From Streptomyces rhizosphaerihabitans (GTDB lineage: Bacteria; Actinomycetota; Actinomycetes; Streptomycetales; Streptomycetaceae), in contig NZ_JAODTZ010000003.1 of assembly GCF_025399795.1 (NCBI RefSeq), positions 124,001 through 188,000 of the forward strand: 64,000 bases of DNA, read 5' to 3'. The notes below the pieces were generated by a model. It was not told the DNA's origin, made no database searches, and saw only the letters and a program-made list of their open reading frames with translations. The position numbers were made by a program, and so were the translations under genes. Position 1 is the stretch's first letter. Each line of letters begins with the position of its first letter. Shown here piece by piece: positions 8,282-17,323 of this stretch.

Positions 8282-8908
8282 ATGGACGGTTTGGTGGAGT
8301 TCAAGACCGAGGACGGGGCGCTGGTCGTCGTGGAGGCGGTGGACGACGGGTCCGGTTCCCGGCTCGTGGCCCGCGACGACGGTACGGTGCAGGCCACACG
8401 CACCTTCGAGGGAGCTCTGGAGGGCGTACGGGCCGCCGCCCATTCAGCGCTGCGGGTGTTCCGCGACGGGAGCCTCGCGCCCGACTCCGTCGAGATCGAG
8501 TTCGGGGTCAAACTCACCGCGGAGGCGGGCGCGTTGATCGCGAAGAGCGCGGTCGAGGGCCATCTGGTGGTCAAGCTCTCGTGGGCACCTGGAGAGTCCG
8601 GACGGGACAGCTCCCGGCCCGCCCCTGACCCGGCCTCCGGCACCACACCCGGGCCGGAGGCCACGCCCGGAACGGGAGGCACGCCCGGGATCGGGCCGGC
8701 AGCCGGGACCGGGCCCAGACCCGGGAACGGGCCCACGCCAGGGAACGGGCCCGGAATACCCCCTGGGCCGGATTCCGGGACCGGGGCCACGCCCGGAACC
8801 GGAGGCACGCCCGGCATGGGCGTGCCTCCGGAAACCCGGACGGGACCCGGGACTCCCGCTGCCTCCGGGCCGGCGTCCGGTGCGCCGGGGACCGCCGGAC
8901 GGTCATGA
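8282..8908 (+). CDS. Trypsin-co-occurring domain (Trypco1-like) protein
   Basis: A 208-aa protein in two parts. Residues 1 to about 100 resemble the trypsin-co-occurring domain 1 / CU044_2847 family: an N-terminal strand with VEFKTEDGALVVVEAV, a helix, then FGVKLTAEAGALIAKSAVEGH. The C-terminal half is Pro/Gly/Thr low-complexity with repeated TPGTGGTPG-like units, likely a flexible tail. The family takes its name from its habit of neighbouring trypsin-like peptidases in NTP-dependent conflict systems, and here its stop overlaps the start of exactly such a gene (ATGA). It probably opens the operon. Biochemical function is unknown. Confidence 0.72.
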   Translation: MDGLVEFKTEDGALVVVEAVDDGSGSRLVARDDGTVQATRTFEGALEGVRAAAHSALRVFRDGSLAPDSVEIEFGVKLTAEAGALIAKSAVEGHLVVKLSWAPGESGRDSSRPAPDPASGTTPGPEATPGTGGTPGIGPAAGTGPRPGNGPTPGNGPGIPPGPDSGTGATPGTGGTPGMGVPPETRTGPGTPAASGPASGAPGTAGRS

Positions 8909-10662
8909 ACAGCGCCTCCTGGCAGGCCAGGATCACCTGTGGACGAGAGACCGGCGCGGGCTTCCTCGTCACCGAGCGACACGTGCTGACCTGCGCCCAT
9001 GTGGTGGCGCGCAGCGGCACCGCGCAGGTGGGCGTCTCCTTCGCCCGGGAGGAGGCCGCGCTGCCCGCGAAGGTGGTGGCGCACGGCGGCTGGGACGGGC
9101 ACGACACCGACCCCGGCGATGTCGCCGTCCTCGAACTCGACCGTTCCGTACCGCTGGAGCCCGCGGAGTTCGCGGCACCGTCGGACGCCTACGGCGATCC
9201 GCCGCGCAGGCTGGTGGCGTACGGCTTCCCCAAACGCTACGAGGAGGGGACCCTCGCCGAATACCGGGCCACCGCAGACCAGTTGATCGCGGACGAGTGG
9301 GTCCAGCTGGAGGCCTGGGCGGCGCACGGACAACCGCTCGCGCCCGGTTTCAGCGGCGCCGCGGTGACCCTCGCGGACACCGGGCGGGTGGTGGGCATGG
9401 TGTCCGCCGCCGCACGGGACGCGGGGATCCGCAACGGACGGATGCTGCCCGCGCACGTCATGGCCCGCTACTGGCCGCGGCTCGGCGAGCTGATACCGAC
9501 ACCGGAGTACGGGCGGGTGGACAAGGAGCGGCTGCGGGAGCTGGTGCTGGCGCGGGGCCCGGAGTTCGGCGGGCGCCCCGAGTGCAGCCCGGAGCGGCTG
9601 TACAGCGATGCCGTGGGCCCGTTCGGACCGCCGCTGCCGGGCCGGCGGTTCCGGTCGCTGTGGGACGCGGCCTGGTATCTGCTCTCCGAGGTGCCCGACA
9701 CCGGCGCCGTCGCCCGGTTCGCCGCGCGGCTTGCCGACTTCACCGAGGACGCGCCGACGCGGGGCGCGTTACGGGCCTGGCCGTCCCGGGCGTACGACCG
9801 GCGCCCCCGGCCGTCCGTGAACCCCCCGGACCGGGCCGCCGGGACACAGCCCTGGTCGCCGATCCTGGTGGAGATCGCGCCCAGCGGTTCGGGCGAGCAC
9901 CAGTTCCTCGTCGAGGTCTCGGCGTACAACGGCCGGCACCGTCGTGTCGTCGGCTCGCGTGCCCTGCCCGCCGACCGGGTGCGCGGCTACGCGCTGGAGC
10001 GCATCGACGAGGCCTACCACGAACTGGAGCCGGGAGCCCGCGAGTTGATTGCCTTCGTGCTGCCGCGCCGCTGGCTCAACACCGATGTGGCGCACTGGCA
10101 GCGCAGCGCCGACGACGACAGCCCGCTCGGCTCCTTCGCACCGCTCGTGGTGATGGACCTGGAGCGGCGGCGCAGCGGCGGCCTCCAGCACAAGCTGCTG
10201 CAGAAGTGGCAGCGGCTCGACGGGCAGTCCGCGCCACGGCTGCACCGCATCGACTGCGGGGCGCTCGGGCAGGATCCGGTGCGGCTGACCATCGGACTGC
10301 GGCGCGGCGCCGACATGGTGGGTTTCGCCTCCCCGCCGCGCGCCGAGGGCACCCGCCGGCTGTTCCGGGCGAGCCTGAACGCGGCGGTTCCGGTGATGCT
10401 CTGGCCGCGCAGCGGCTGCCGCGGCGAGACCCGGGGCGGGGCGCACGAGGACTGCACGGGGGCGGAGTTCCTGGACCGTCTCGCCGCACATCTCGCGGAT
10501 CTCTCGCCCTCGGAACTCCCCTCGCACATCCATGAGTTGCGCGAGACGGCGTACGCGGACGACGGCCCCGAACCGCACTGGGCGAACGATCTGGCGCTGC
10601 TCTGGGAGGACCCCAGATGTCTGCCCGACCCGGTCGGCTATCTGCACTCACCGGTCGGCTGA
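8905..10662 (+). CDS. Trypsin-like peptidase fused to VMAP-C domain
   Basis: A 585-aa protein. The N-terminal domain is a trypsin-fold serine peptidase with His32 (LTCAHVV), Asp72 (GDVAVLEL) and Ser150 (APGFSGAAV). No signal peptide is visible, so it probably acts in the cytoplasm. From about residue 225 the sequence matches the vWA-MoxR-associated protein C-terminal domain as I know it: LIAFVLPRRWLNTDVAHW, an FAPLVVMDLERR segment, then VPVMLWPRSGC and an aromatic C terminus. In VMAP systems this protein is the proposed adaptor whose peptidase is unleashed by the MoxR/vWA NTPase module. It is coupled to the upstream gene by an ATGA overlap and followed after 63 bp by the moxR gene. Confidence 0.8.
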   Translation: MNSASWQARITCGRETGAGFLVTERHVLTCAHVVARSGTAQVGVSFAREEAALPAKVVAHGGWDGHDTDPGDVAVLELDRSVPLEPAEFAAPSDAYGDPPRRLVAYGFPKRYEEGTLAEYRATADQLIADEWVQLEAWAAHGQPLAPGFSGAAVTLADTGRVVGMVSAAARDAGIRNGRMLPAHVMARYWPRLGELIPTPEYGRVDKERLRELVLARGPEFGGRPECSPERLYSDAVGPFGPPLPGRRFRSLWDAAWYLLSEVPDTGAVARFAARLADFTEDAPTRGALRAWPSRAYDRRPRPSVNPPDRAAGTQPWSPILVEIAPSGSGEHQFLVEVSAYNGRHRRVVGSRALPADRVRGYALERIDEAYHELEPGARELIAFVLPRRWLNTDVAHWQRSADDDSPLGSFAPLVVMDLERRRSGGLQHKLLQKWQRLDGQSAPRLHRIDCGALGQDPVRLTIGLRRGADMVGFASPPRAEGTRRLFRASLNAAVPVMLWPRSGCRGETRGGAHEDCTGAEFLDRLAAHLADLSPSELPSHIHELRETAYADDGPEPHWANDLALLWEDPRCLPDPVGYLHSPVG

Positions 10663-10725
10663 CCAGCCGGGAACGCACAGAGACAGGCACACGAGCGAGC
10701 GAGCAAGTGACGAGTAGGAGAACGC

Positions 10726-11739
10726 ATGTCCCTGTGGCCCGTCTACACGGGTGGGAGCGAACCCCACGACGGCATCGCGAAGCTGCCCGCGCCGCCGCCG
10801 TGGCGCGACTTCGACGGCGGTCCCGAGCTGGACACCCCCGCCGAGGACGGCGACACCTCGACCGCCTCCCCGGACCGCAGGCACCGGGCCCGCACCTACC
10901 GGGCGACCGACCGGGCCGTCCAGCTCGTGAACGCGGCGCTGTACCTGCGCCGCCCCCTGCTGGTGACCGGCCCGCCCGGGAGCGGCAAGTCCTCCCTCGC
11001 GTACGCGGTGGCACGGGAGTTGCGGCTCGGGCCGGTGCTGCGCTGGAACATCACCAGCCGCACCACGCTGCACGACGGCCTCTACCAGTACGACCCGCTC
11101 TCCCGGCTGTACGCCGCCGGCCGTGCCGCCTCGCACGAGATCCCCGCGGGCGGCGAGCTCCAGGACCATCTGCGGCTCGGCCCGCTCGGCACGTCCCTGC
11201 TCCCCTACCGACGCCCTCGCGCCCTGCTCATCGACGAGATCGACAAGAGCGACCTCGACCTGCCGAACGACCTGCTGAACATCCTGGAGGAGGGCGAGTA
11301 CGAGATCCCGGAGCTGGTCCGGGCGGCCCGCCACACCCCGGCCGCCGAGGTGATGGTGGCCGGCACGGACGGGCGGGTCACCGTCTCCGGCGGCCGGGTG
11401 CGCTGCCGCGCCTTCCCCTTCGTCGTCCTGACCAGCAACGGCGAGCGCGAGTTCCCGCCCGCCTTCCTGCGCCGGTGCGTCCGGCTCGAACTCCACCAGC
11501 CGCGCGACGCCCACCTCGAAAGCATCGTCCGCGCCCATCTCGGCGAGCCCGACGCCTACGCCCGCGAGCTGATCACCCGCTTCCTCTCCCGCGGTACCGG
11601 CGGCGAACTCGCCACGGACCAGCTCCTGAACGCGATCTACCTGACGGGCACGGCGGGCATCGACGCGATGTCGCGCGACGATCTCGCGGAGCAGCTGATG
11701 CCCTACCTCAGCAGTACCCGGGACGACGATGAGTTCTGA
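10726..11739 (+). CDS. MoxR-type AAA+ ATPase
   Basis: A 337-aa AAA+ protein with Walker A TGPPGSGKSS (residues 81-90), Walker B ALLIDEIDKSD (around 167-176) and a sensor-1 stretch VVLTSNGEREFPPAFLRRC with arginine-finger candidates. MoxR ATPases act as chaperone-like remodelers that work with vWA proteins. AGGAG lies a few bases before the ATG. Its last 11 bases overlap the start of the giant downstream gene, whose N-terminal region looks vWA-like, so the expected MoxR-vWA pair is translationally coupled. Neighbourhood and motifs agree well. Confidence 0.85.
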   Translation: MSLWPVYTGGSEPHDGIAKLPAPPPWRDFDGGPELDTPAEDGDTSTASPDRRHRARTYRATDRAVQLVNAALYLRRPLLVTGPPGSGKSSLAYAVARELRLGPVLRWNITSRTTLHDGLYQYDPLSRLYAAGRAASHEIPAGGELQDHLRLGPLGTSLLPYRRPRALLIDEIDKSDLDLPNDLLNILEEGEYEIPELVRAARHTPAAEVMVAGTDGRVTVSGGRVRCRAFPFVVLTSNGEREFPPAFLRRCVRLELHQPRDAHLESIVRAHLGEPDAYARELITRFLSRGTGGELATDQLLNAIYLTGTAGIDAMSRDDLAEQLMPYLSSTRDDDEF

Positions 11740-14700
11740 GGACCCGGACACCCCCGCGCACCGGGTCCCGGACCTCTCCGCGAACCGGCTCCCGAACACG
11801 CCCGAGAATCCGGTCCCGAACACGCCCGCCCATCCAGGCCCGGACGCGCCCGAGAATCCGAGCCCGGACACTCCCGCGCATCCGGGCCCGGACACCCCCG
11901 AGGGTCCAGGCCCGGGCACTCCGCCTGACCCAGGCACGGACATCCCGACGGACCCGGGGCCCGCTCTGCTCGCCGATCTGCTGGGGCGGGTCGTCGGCGG
12001 GGAGACGCCGACCTCCGTGGAGCTGGCCGAACTGCTGTGGCTCGCGGGGCACATCGAAGGGCCGGCCGTCGTGGCACCGGACCCGTCCCGGTCCGGCGAG
12101 GGCGCCGCCTGCCCTCGTACGACCCCGGCGGCACCCGCGCGGACGGACGTGCCGCCGGACCCGCCCCCCGGGGACCCGCCCGCCGGTCCGGACCGTCCGG
12201 GCGACGGCCGCGTCCCGCTGCGCCTGCCCGGCTCCGACGCCGGCTCCCCCGACCGGGACACGAGCGGCACCGGTCAGGACGCGGCGGACGACGGCCCGGC
12301 GGACACCCCGCACACCACACTCCTCGCCCCCGCTCCCCCGATGCTGCCCCACCCGCTCGCGCTCCAGCGCACCCTGCGTCCGCTCAAGCGCCGAGTGCCC
12401 GCGCCCGTCGGCCACACCCTGGACGAGGAGGCGACCGCCCACCGGATCGCGCGGCTCGACGTCGCACCCCAGGGGTGGCTGCCGGTGCTGCGCCCGGCCA
12501 CCGAGCGCTGGCTGACCCTGCATCTCGTGCACGACACCGGGCCCACCATGCCCGTCTGGCGCCCACTCGTCCGCGAACTGCACACCGCGCTCGCCCAGTC
12601 GGGCGTCTTCCGCACGGTGGAGCTGCACCAGCTGACCGCCGCGGGGACCGTACGACGGCCCGGCTCGCAGGAGTCGTACGCGGACGGCCGTACGGTCACC
12701 CTGCTGGTCAGCGACTGCATGGGCGCGCAGTGGCGAGGCGGCCCGGCGGGAATCCGCTGGTACCGCACGCTGCGCCGCTGGGCGGCCCGGATGCCCGTCG
12801 CCGTGCTCCAGCCGCTGCCCGAGCGGCTGTGGCGCACCACGGCCCTGCCCGCGACGACCGCGCGCCTCACCGCTCCGTGGCCCGCGGCCCCCAACTCCGC
12901 CTACACCGTGGACTCCTACGCCTCGGACGACCTTCCCGGCCCCGGTCCCGTACTCGCGCTGCCCGTCCTGGAGCCGTCCGCCCGCTGGCTGGCGAACTGG
13001 TCGTCGCTGGTGGCCGGCGGCGGCCGCCTCCCGGGCTCGGTGGCGACGCTGGACACGGCCCCGCCGCCCGCCCCGCTCGACGAGTACGGCCGCGGCGACG
13101 TCGAGCAGCTCTCCGCGCAGGAGCTCGTCCTGCGGTTCCGCTCCATCGCCTCTCCCGAGGCGTTCCGGCTCGCCGGTCATCTCGCCGTGGGACGGCCGGA
13201 GTTGCCCGTGATGCGACTGGTGCAGGCGGCGATCGAGCAGAGTCCTCGGCCCCAGCATCTCGCCGAGGTGATCCTCAGCGGCCTCCTCGGCGCAGACTCC
13301 TCGGGCCCTCCCGGCTCGTACACCTTCCGGCCGGGCGTGCGCGAACTCCTGCTGCACACGCTGCCGCGCACCGCGCGCAGCCGCACCGGTGAACTTCTGG
13401 GCCGGGTCGGCGCGTTGATCGACGCACGGGCCGGGGTGGCCGCCGGGGAGTTCCCCGTGGTCGCCCCCGGACACGGAGACGCGAGGGCCGGGGGCGAGGC
13501 GTTCGCCTCGGTGCGCGAGGAGAGCGTCCGACGGCTGGGGGGTGGAACGCCGCCCCGGACCGGGGGGCTGGTGCTCGGCAGATACCGGCTGGTGCGACGG
13601 CTGGGCCGGGGCAGGCAGTTGATGCTGGCCGAGGACACGCGGAGCGGCCGGAGCGTGGTGGTGCACACCTACCCGCCGACCGCGCACGAGCCGTTCCTCA
13701 AGGACGCCGGCGCTCTCGCCGGAATCGAGCACCCCAACGTCCTCTCGGTGCACGACTTCGGCATCGAGGGGAACGTTCCTTACCTCATAACGGAGTTCAC
13801 CGAGGGACTCACGGTGTCGGAACTCACCGCGGAGAGCGGCTTCGCCCTGCCCTTCTCCCTGCTCGCTCCCTTGGCCCAGCAGCTCGCGCGCGGCCTCGGG
13901 GCCGTACACGAGCGGGGCGTCACACACGGCAGGCTCACACCGAACGGCCTCATCGTCCGGCCGGACGGCGGTCTGAAGATCACCCACTTCGCGCTGGGAG
14001 CCGGCCGGGACCGCGACCCGTCGAGGGATCTGCACGACTTCGGCCATCTGCTGCGGGCACTGACCAACGGTACCGGGGGCGCTGAACTCAACGCGGTACC
14101 GGGCGAGTTCAGGACCCTTCTGTCCGACATCCTCAATCCGCTGACCTCCTCGGACCCGCAGGCCCAGCGACGCGGCATGGATCTCTTCTTCACTCCGTCC
14201 TTCGCCCAGGCCCTGGAAGCCGCCGAGGCCGCACGCCACCGGTACCGGGTACTGGGACCCGTACGGATCACCCGGGGCGACCGCACTGTCCGCACGCTCT
14301 CGCCCCGGCAGCAGGCCCTGCTGTGCATACTGCTCCTGAGCCGTGGCCGGCCGGTGACGCACGGCGACCTGGCCGATGGGCTGTGGGGCGGGCGGTCTCC
14401 GCAGCGGGCCGTGCGCCTGCTGGCCACGGACGTCGCGGCGGTCCGCGAGGCCCTCGGCCCCGGCGTCCTGGCGACCACCTCGGACGGTTACGCCCTGTAC
14501 GCCGACCCCGCCTGCGTCGACCTCGCCCGGTGCGAGGCTCTCGTCGCCCGCTCGAAGACCCACCGGGACGCGGGCGACCCGCAGGCTGCCGCAGAATGCG
14601 TCCGGCAGGCTCTCGACCTGTGGGCCGGCGATCCGGTGGACGGCGTTCCCGGCCCCGCCGCCGAGGCGACCCGCGGACGGCTCCGTGCGCTGCGCCTCAC

Positions 14701-16063
14701 CCTCTGCGCCACCCGAGCCGAACTCGACCTGGAGACGGGCAACTTCCGGCGCGCGGCGAGCGACCTCGGCGAACTCCTGCGGTCCCACCCCCAGCGCGAG
14801 GACTTCCGGCGACTGCACATCCTCGCGCTCAAGGGCCAGGGCCGGGTCGCCGAGGCCATCGAGTCGTACGAGACGTACGAGAACCTCCAGGCGTCCGGCG
14901 AGCCGAACCCCACCCTGCTGGGGCTGTACCGCGAACTGCGGGCCGCGCCGGAACACGGCAGCCCGGTCATCGCCGTCGAGTACACCGCGGACTCCGTCGA
15001 GGATCCGCACACTCACAGCGTCCTCGGCCGGACGCTGGCCTGGCTGCTCTCCCTGAGCGACATGGCGCCGAACGAGTACGAACTCCTCGGCCGCGACAAC
15101 GGTTATGTCGTGATCACCGAGCCGACGGCCTCCGTGCTGACCGCGCTGAACGCCGTACTGCGTGAACTCCCCGGCGCGCTACTGGAGCTGGACGAGCCTC
15201 CGAGGCTCCGGGTGACCTTCTGGCACACCGCGCTGTTCGCCCACGCGGGCAGCCCGACCGTGCCGCCCGATCTCCGGCCCGAGCTGGACCGTCCCGAGGC
15301 GGACATCGTGGTCGTGCTCTCCCCCGTTCTGTACGAGGAACTGATGAGCAGCGGCGGCACCACGTCGGCGCCCGGCCGCTTCCGCCCGCTGCACCGGCAG
15401 CCGTCGGCGGACGGTCCGGCCGTCGCCTGGTACCGCACCCTGGACCTCCCCGAACGCCTCCCGGAACTCGAACCGGTCCAACGCGACCTGGTCCGGGGCC
15501 CGTTCACCACCCGTGACCTCACCCGGCTCCGGAGCGCGGAGCAGGGCCGCACCGCCATCGTGCACACGGACCCCGACACCTCGCTGACGCTGCTCAATCT
15601 CGACCGGCCGCGGGGCAAGCGCCCGCCGCGCTCCCTCATCACGTACTACGAGGTCGATCTCACCGCCCAGGGCGCCGCGCACGAACTGCACCTGCCGAGC
15701 TCCGGGCGCAGTTCCTTCGCCGCCTCGGTGGAACTTTCCTGGCACGTGGACGACCCGGTGGCCTTCGTGCGCGGCGAGACCCACGACGTGTCGAGGCTGC
15801 TCCTCGACCATCTCCTCAAGGAGGCGGGGCGCATCACCCGCCGTCACCCGCTGCGCCGCGCGGGCGCGGCGCAGCGCGCCGTGCACGAGGGGCTGCGCCG
15901 CTGGCCGGTGCCGGGGCTGTCGGTGGCCTGCTCGGTACGGCTCCGCGAGGGTGCGCCGCCCTCCGGGACACGGCCGCCGGCCTCGGCGGCCACCTCCGTA
16001 CAGCGAGAAGCCGTGGACGCGGATTCCGTGAACAGGGATTCCCCGGAGCAGGGTGACGCGTGA
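11729..16063 (+). CDS. Giant multidomain SAV_2336-type protein (vWA-like, pseudokinase, SARP-like)
   Basis: A 1444-aa protein. Residues 1-200 are Pro-rich with degenerate NTPAHPGPD-like repeats. About 255-430 reads as a vWA-like domain with a degenerate metal site (LVHDTGPTMPVW in place of DxSxS), matching the SAV_2336 N-terminal family. About 612-800 is kinase-like, but HGRLTPNGL and KITHFALG replace the HRD and DFG motifs, so it is a pseudokinase. About 837-1065 is an OmpR-type winged helix plus BTAD, as in SARP activators. About 1075-1240 resembles a degenerate class III cyclase region (EYTADS, then LGRDNGYVV, then LSPVLYEELM). The remainder has a DLTAQGAAHELHLP and ELSWHVDDPVAFV segment weakly like SPFH proteins. 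The domain boundaries are my reading; the last two calls are least sure. Confidence 0.75.
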   Translation: MSSEDPDTPAHRVPDLSANRLPNTPENPVPNTPAHPGPDAPENPSPDTPAHPGPDTPEGPGPGTPPDPGTDIPTDPGPALLADLLGRVVGGETPTSVELAELLWLAGHIEGPAVVAPDPSRSGEGAACPRTTPAAPARTDVPPDPPPGDPPAGPDRPGDGRVPLRLPGSDAGSPDRDTSGTGQDAADDGPADTPHTTLLAPAPPMLPHPLALQRTLRPLKRRVPAPVGHTLDEEATAHRIARLDVAPQGWLPVLRPATERWLTLHLVHDTGPTMPVWRPLVRELHTALAQSGVFRTVELHQLTAAGTVRRPGSQESYADGRTVTLLVSDCMGAQWRGGPAGIRWYRTLRRWAARMPVAVLQPLPERLWRTTALPATTARLTAPWPAAPNSAYTVDSYASDDLPGPGPVLALPVLEPSARWLANWSSLVAGGGRLPGSVATLDTAPPPAPLDEYGRGDVEQLSAQELVLRFRSIASPEAFRLAGHLAVGRPELPVMRLVQAAIEQSPRPQHLAEVILSGLLGADSSGPPGSYTFRPGVRELLLHTLPRTARSRTGELLGRVGALIDARAGVAAGEFPVVAPGHGDARAGGEAFASVREESVRRLGGGTPPRTGGLVLGRYRLVRRLGRGRQLMLAEDTRSGRSVVVHTYPPTAHEPFLKDAGALAGIEHPNVLSVHDFGIEGNVPYLITEFTEGLTVSELTAESGFALPFSLLAPLAQQLARGLGAVHERGVTHGRLTPNGLIVRPDGGLKITHFALGAGRDRDPSRDLHDFGHLLRALTNGTGGAELNAVPGEFRTLLSDILNPLTSSDPQAQRRGMDLFFTPSFAQALEAAEAARHRYRVLGPVRITRGDRTVRTLSPRQQALLCILLLSRGRPVTHGDLADGLWGGRSPQRAVRLLATDVAAVREALGPGVLATTSDGYALYADPACVDLARCEALVARSKTHRDAGDPQAAAECVRQALDLWAGDPVDGVPGPAAEATRGRLRALRLTLCATRAELDLETGNFRRAASDLGELLRSHPQREDFRRLHILALKGQGRVAEAIESYETYENLQASGEPNPTLLGLYRELRAAPEHGSPVIAVEYTADSVEDPHTHSVLGRTLAWLLSLSDMAPNEYELLGRDNGYVVITEPTASVLTALNAVLRELPGALLELDEPPRLRVTFWHTALFAHAGSPTVPPDLRPELDRPEADIVVVLSPVLYEELMSSGGTTSAPGRFRPLHRQPSADGPAVAWYRTLDLPERLPELEPVQRDLVRGPFTTRDLTRLRSAEQGRTAIVHTDPDTSLTLLNLDRPRGKRPPRSLITYYEVDLTAQGAAHELHLPSSGRSSFAASVELSWHVDDPVAFVRGETHDVSRLLLDHLLKEAGRITRRHPLRRAGAAQRAVHEGLRRWPVPGLSVACSVRLREGAPPSGTRPPASAATSVQREAVDADSVNRDSPEQGDA

Positions 16064-16167
16064 ATTCGGCGCTCTGCCTTGTCCGGACGCGCGGGGACCG
16101 GGTGACCGACGGCGTCCGCGGCGGTCCGACCACCCGGCCGGCGGCACCCCGCCCGGCCCTCCAAAAG

Positions 16168-16182
16168 GGGCGCCGGGCGCCC
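16168..16182 (+). terminator. Short GC hairpin after the giant gene
   Basis: GGGCGC-CGG-GCGCCC forms a perfect 6-bp stem, preceded by AAAA, in the 192-bp gap between the 1444-aa gene and the mbl-like gene. It could end the conflict-type operon or only attenuate it. There is no T-tract on the plus strand. Confidence 0.35.
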
Positions 16183-16255
16183 GGCTCGCGCAGGATGCGA
16201 GAGAGGACCGCCGCCCGGCGGAGCCCCACGGTCTGCGCTCTCGGGAGGACCTGCC

Positions 16256-17293
16256 ATGACCGCCAATCTGGAGCAGCTGCGCCGCTGTCACTTCGCCGTC
16301 GACCTGGGCGCGGCGAGGACCCGTGTGTGGGTGCGGGGTGCGGGCCTGGTCGTCGACCAGCCGAGTGTCGCCGCGATCAACACGAAGACGGGCGCGCTGA
16401 TCGCGGTCGGGGAGTTCGCGGAGCGGATGACGGGCCGCACCCCCGAGTACATCCGGGTGGTGCGCCCGGTGTCCGGCGGCACCGTCGTCGACATCGACAT
16501 GGCGCAGCGGATGCTGCGCCAGCTCCTGGGGGACAAGGTCCGGCGCACCCTGCGCCGCAAGCCCCGGCTGCGCGCCGCGGCCTGCACCCCGCACGACGCG
16601 GGCCCGCTGGCCCAGCGCGCCACGATCGAGACGCTGGTCGGGCTCGGGGCGCGGCGGGTCGAGCTCGTCGACACACTCATCGCGGCCGCGGTCGGCTGCG
16701 GACTTCCCGTCGAGCGGCCCGAGGCCACCATGGTCATGGTGTGCGGGGCCGCCGCGACCCAGCTCGCCGTGCTCTCGCTGGGCTCGATCGTCACCGCCGA
16801 GCGCATCCCGGTCGGCGGTGAGGCCGTCGACCACGCGATCGTGCAGCACCTTCGCCACCAGCACGAGCTGATGCTGCCGAGTCAGGCCGTACGGCCCCTG
16901 CAGCTCGCCCTCTCCGGCAACGGGCTCACCCCGCACGGCCCGACCCTGACCGAGATCCACGGGCGGGACGTGGCGACCGGCCTGGCCCGTTCCGTGCAGG
17001 TCGACACCGCCGCCGTACGCCTGGCGATCGAGACGCCGCTGACCGCCGTACTGGACGGCATCGGCAAGGTGCTGCGGTCCTGCCCGCCCGATCTGGTGGC
17101 CGACCTCGGCGACCGCGGGATCATGATGGTCGGCGGCAGCGCTCTGCTCCCCGGGCTCGACCAGATGCTGCGGCAGGCGACCGGTATGCCCGTCCACATC
17201 GCCGAGCGGCCCGACGTCTGTGCCGTCCAGGGGCTCGGCTACATGCTGGAGGGCAAGATCGAGCCGATGGTCCTGGACCCGCTGGCGAACTGA
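16256..17293 (+). CDS. mbl: MreB/Mbl-like actin homologue with degenerate nucleotide site
   Basis: A 345-aa actin-fold protein aligned by eye to MreB. Phosphate-1 reads FAVDLGAARTRV where MreB has IDLGTANT. Phosphate-2 reads MVCGAAATQLAVLSLG where MreB has a DIGGGTTE core, so the Asp and the Gly-Thr are lost. The adenosine motif is close to MreB (GIMMVGGSALLPGLD). Streptomyces carry MreB plus divergent paralogues; by position and sequence this is probably the orthologue of S. coelicolor Mbl (SCO2451, from memory), linked to cell-wall integrity. ATP hydrolysis looks doubtful, polymerisation untested. The start is the ATG at 16256, after GGGAGGACCTGCC. It lies just downstream of the conflict-type operon and 30 bp before a GAF kinase gene. 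Confidence 0.8.
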   Translation: MTANLEQLRRCHFAVDLGAARTRVWVRGAGLVVDQPSVAAINTKTGALIAVGEFAERMTGRTPEYIRVVRPVSGGTVVDIDMAQRMLRQLLGDKVRRTLRRKPRLRAAACTPHDAGPLAQRATIETLVGLGARRVELVDTLIAAAVGCGLPVERPEATMVMVCGAAATQLAVLSLGSIVTAERIPVGGEAVDHAIVQHLRHQHELMLPSQAVRPLQLALSGNGLTPHGPTLTEIHGRDVATGLARSVQVDTAAVRLAIETPLTAVLDGIGKVLRSCPPDLVADLGDRGIMMVGGSALLPGLDQMLRQATGMPVHIAERPDVCAVQGLGYMLEGKIEPMVLDPLAN

Positions 17294-17323
17294 CGTCCGG
17301 GTCCAGGCGTCCGAAGGCCTCGC

